A stretch of DNA of 64,000 bases from NCBI RefSeq assembly GCF_014696435.1, contig NZ_JACJQG010000003.1, positions 62,001 through 126,000 on the forward strand, written 5' to 3'. Below the pieces are notes generated by a model. The model searched no databases, was not told the origin of the DNA, and was given only the letters and a program-made list of their open reading frames with translations. Of the stretch, positions 63,687-64,000 are shown one piece after another; position 1 is the stretch's first letter; the number at the start of each line of letters is the position of its first letter. Made by a program: the position numbers and the translations under genes. This DNA comes from Calothrix anomala FACHB-343 (GTDB lineage: Bacteria > Cyanobacteriota > Cyanobacteriia > Cyanobacteriales > Nostocaceae).

Positions 63687-64000
63687 ATGATTTACCACAG
63701 TGAAGATACTTTTAAAGGACTAGGAGAATTGGCTTTGTATTACCAAAGCTGGTTACCAGAGGGTAAATTTAAGGCAATTTTAGTCATTGTGCATGGGTTG
63801 GGAGCGCATAGCAGTCGATTTGGCAATATTATTGAACAACTATTACCTAAGGAATATGCTATTTACGCTTTTGATATGCGGGGTAATGGGCGATCGCCGG
63901 GACAACGCGGTTATATTAATAGTTGGGCAGAATTTCGTGAAGACTTAAGAATTTTTATTGAGTTAATTCACAATAAATATCCAGATTATCCTATATTTAT
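63687..64000 (+). CDS. Alpha/beta hydrolase, monoacylglycerol lipase-like (partial)
   Basis: The first 104 codons are seen; the gene runs off the right edge. The start MIYHSEDTFKGLGELALYYQ is followed by the oxyanion region VHGLGAHSSRFGNI and FDMRGNGRSPGQRGYI, typical of monoacylglycerol lipase/lysophospholipase (Hydrolase_4) proteins. The nucleophile serine motif lies beyond the edge. Divergent to the PlsC-like gene with 75 bp between starts. Confidence 0.88.
   Translation, partial: MIYHSEDTFKGLGELALYYQSWLPEGKFKAILVIVHGLGAHSSRFGNIIEQLLPKEYAIYAFDMRGNGRSPGQRGYINSWAEFREDLRIFIELIHNKYPDYPIF

Noticed and set aside
1-64000. tRNA or rRNA genes
   Set aside because: No T-loop type GGTTCGAATCC motifs paired with acceptor stems were found by eye. 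A tRNA scan would be needed to exclude them fully.

Overview
The window is a piece of the chromosome of a filamentous, probably heterocyst-forming cyanobacterium (Nostocales; Nostoc, Anabaena or Calothrix-like). The evidence is photosystem II genes (psbO, psbEFLJ), a photosystem I gene (psaI), ndhCKJ, a SigF-type sigma factor, cyanobacteria-specific families (CRR6, DUF3685, DUF760, Ycf48), very frequent HIP1 octamers (GCGATCGC) and many seven-base tandem repeats (TCAACAG, TGACCAT, GGGCATT, GAATTTT types) between genes. No tRNA, rRNA, CRISPR array, intact insertion sequence or prophage was seen.

Layout. 1-3 kb: a divergent pair of cell-wall enzymes (NlpC/P60 endopeptidase and a beta-lactamase-fold serine hydrolase), then a putative outer-membrane barrel. 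3-8 kb: glycine cleavage genes gcvT-gcvH-gcvP on the minus strand. 8-13 kb: lumenal pentapeptide protein, HU, a CobD-like aminotransferase, a flavoprotein oxidoreductase. 13-20 kb: phytol kinase-like membrane protein, a pseudo-receiver/DUF3685 protein, a Fur-family regulator (FurC/PerR-like), CRR6, an unknown protein, a GT9 glycosyltransferase. 21-30 kb: ispD, scpB, DUF760, an HtrA protease, LysM-M23 peptidase, a large cysteine hydrolase, ispG and a CtpA-type protease. 30-37 kb: hflX with an odd start, a 2OG-Fe(II) oxygenase, a PEP-CTERM surface protein, and the glutathione pair grxC-gshB. 37-40.5 kb: ftsZ and ftsQ, separated by an unusual 1.3 kb.

41.6-48.3 kb holds the most interesting locus: a stand-alone P-loop NTPase followed by a 1675-residue protein with a TPR-like region, STAND-type NTPase, one membrane segment and 14 WD40 repeats. 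This is the architecture of NLR-like sensors and is the best candidate for an undescribed signalling or conflict system. 49-57.6 kb: psbO, sigF, a lipoprotein with a small partner, a Uma2 nuclease-like gene and a 919-residue repeat-bearing protein. 57.6-62.2 kb: photosynthetic core, with psaI facing psbE-F-L-J, then ycf48 and rubA (PSII assembly) and divergent ndhC-K-J. The end carries a PlsC-type acyltransferase and the start of an alpha/beta hydrolase.

Most of the DNA is housekeeping. The accessory signal lies in the STAND pair and in a dense layer of small repeats. These include a MITE-like element with terminal inverted repeats and a 5-bp target duplication, two families of dispersed palindromic elements, and heptad repeats that have supplied a start codon to one gene and a stop codon to another.
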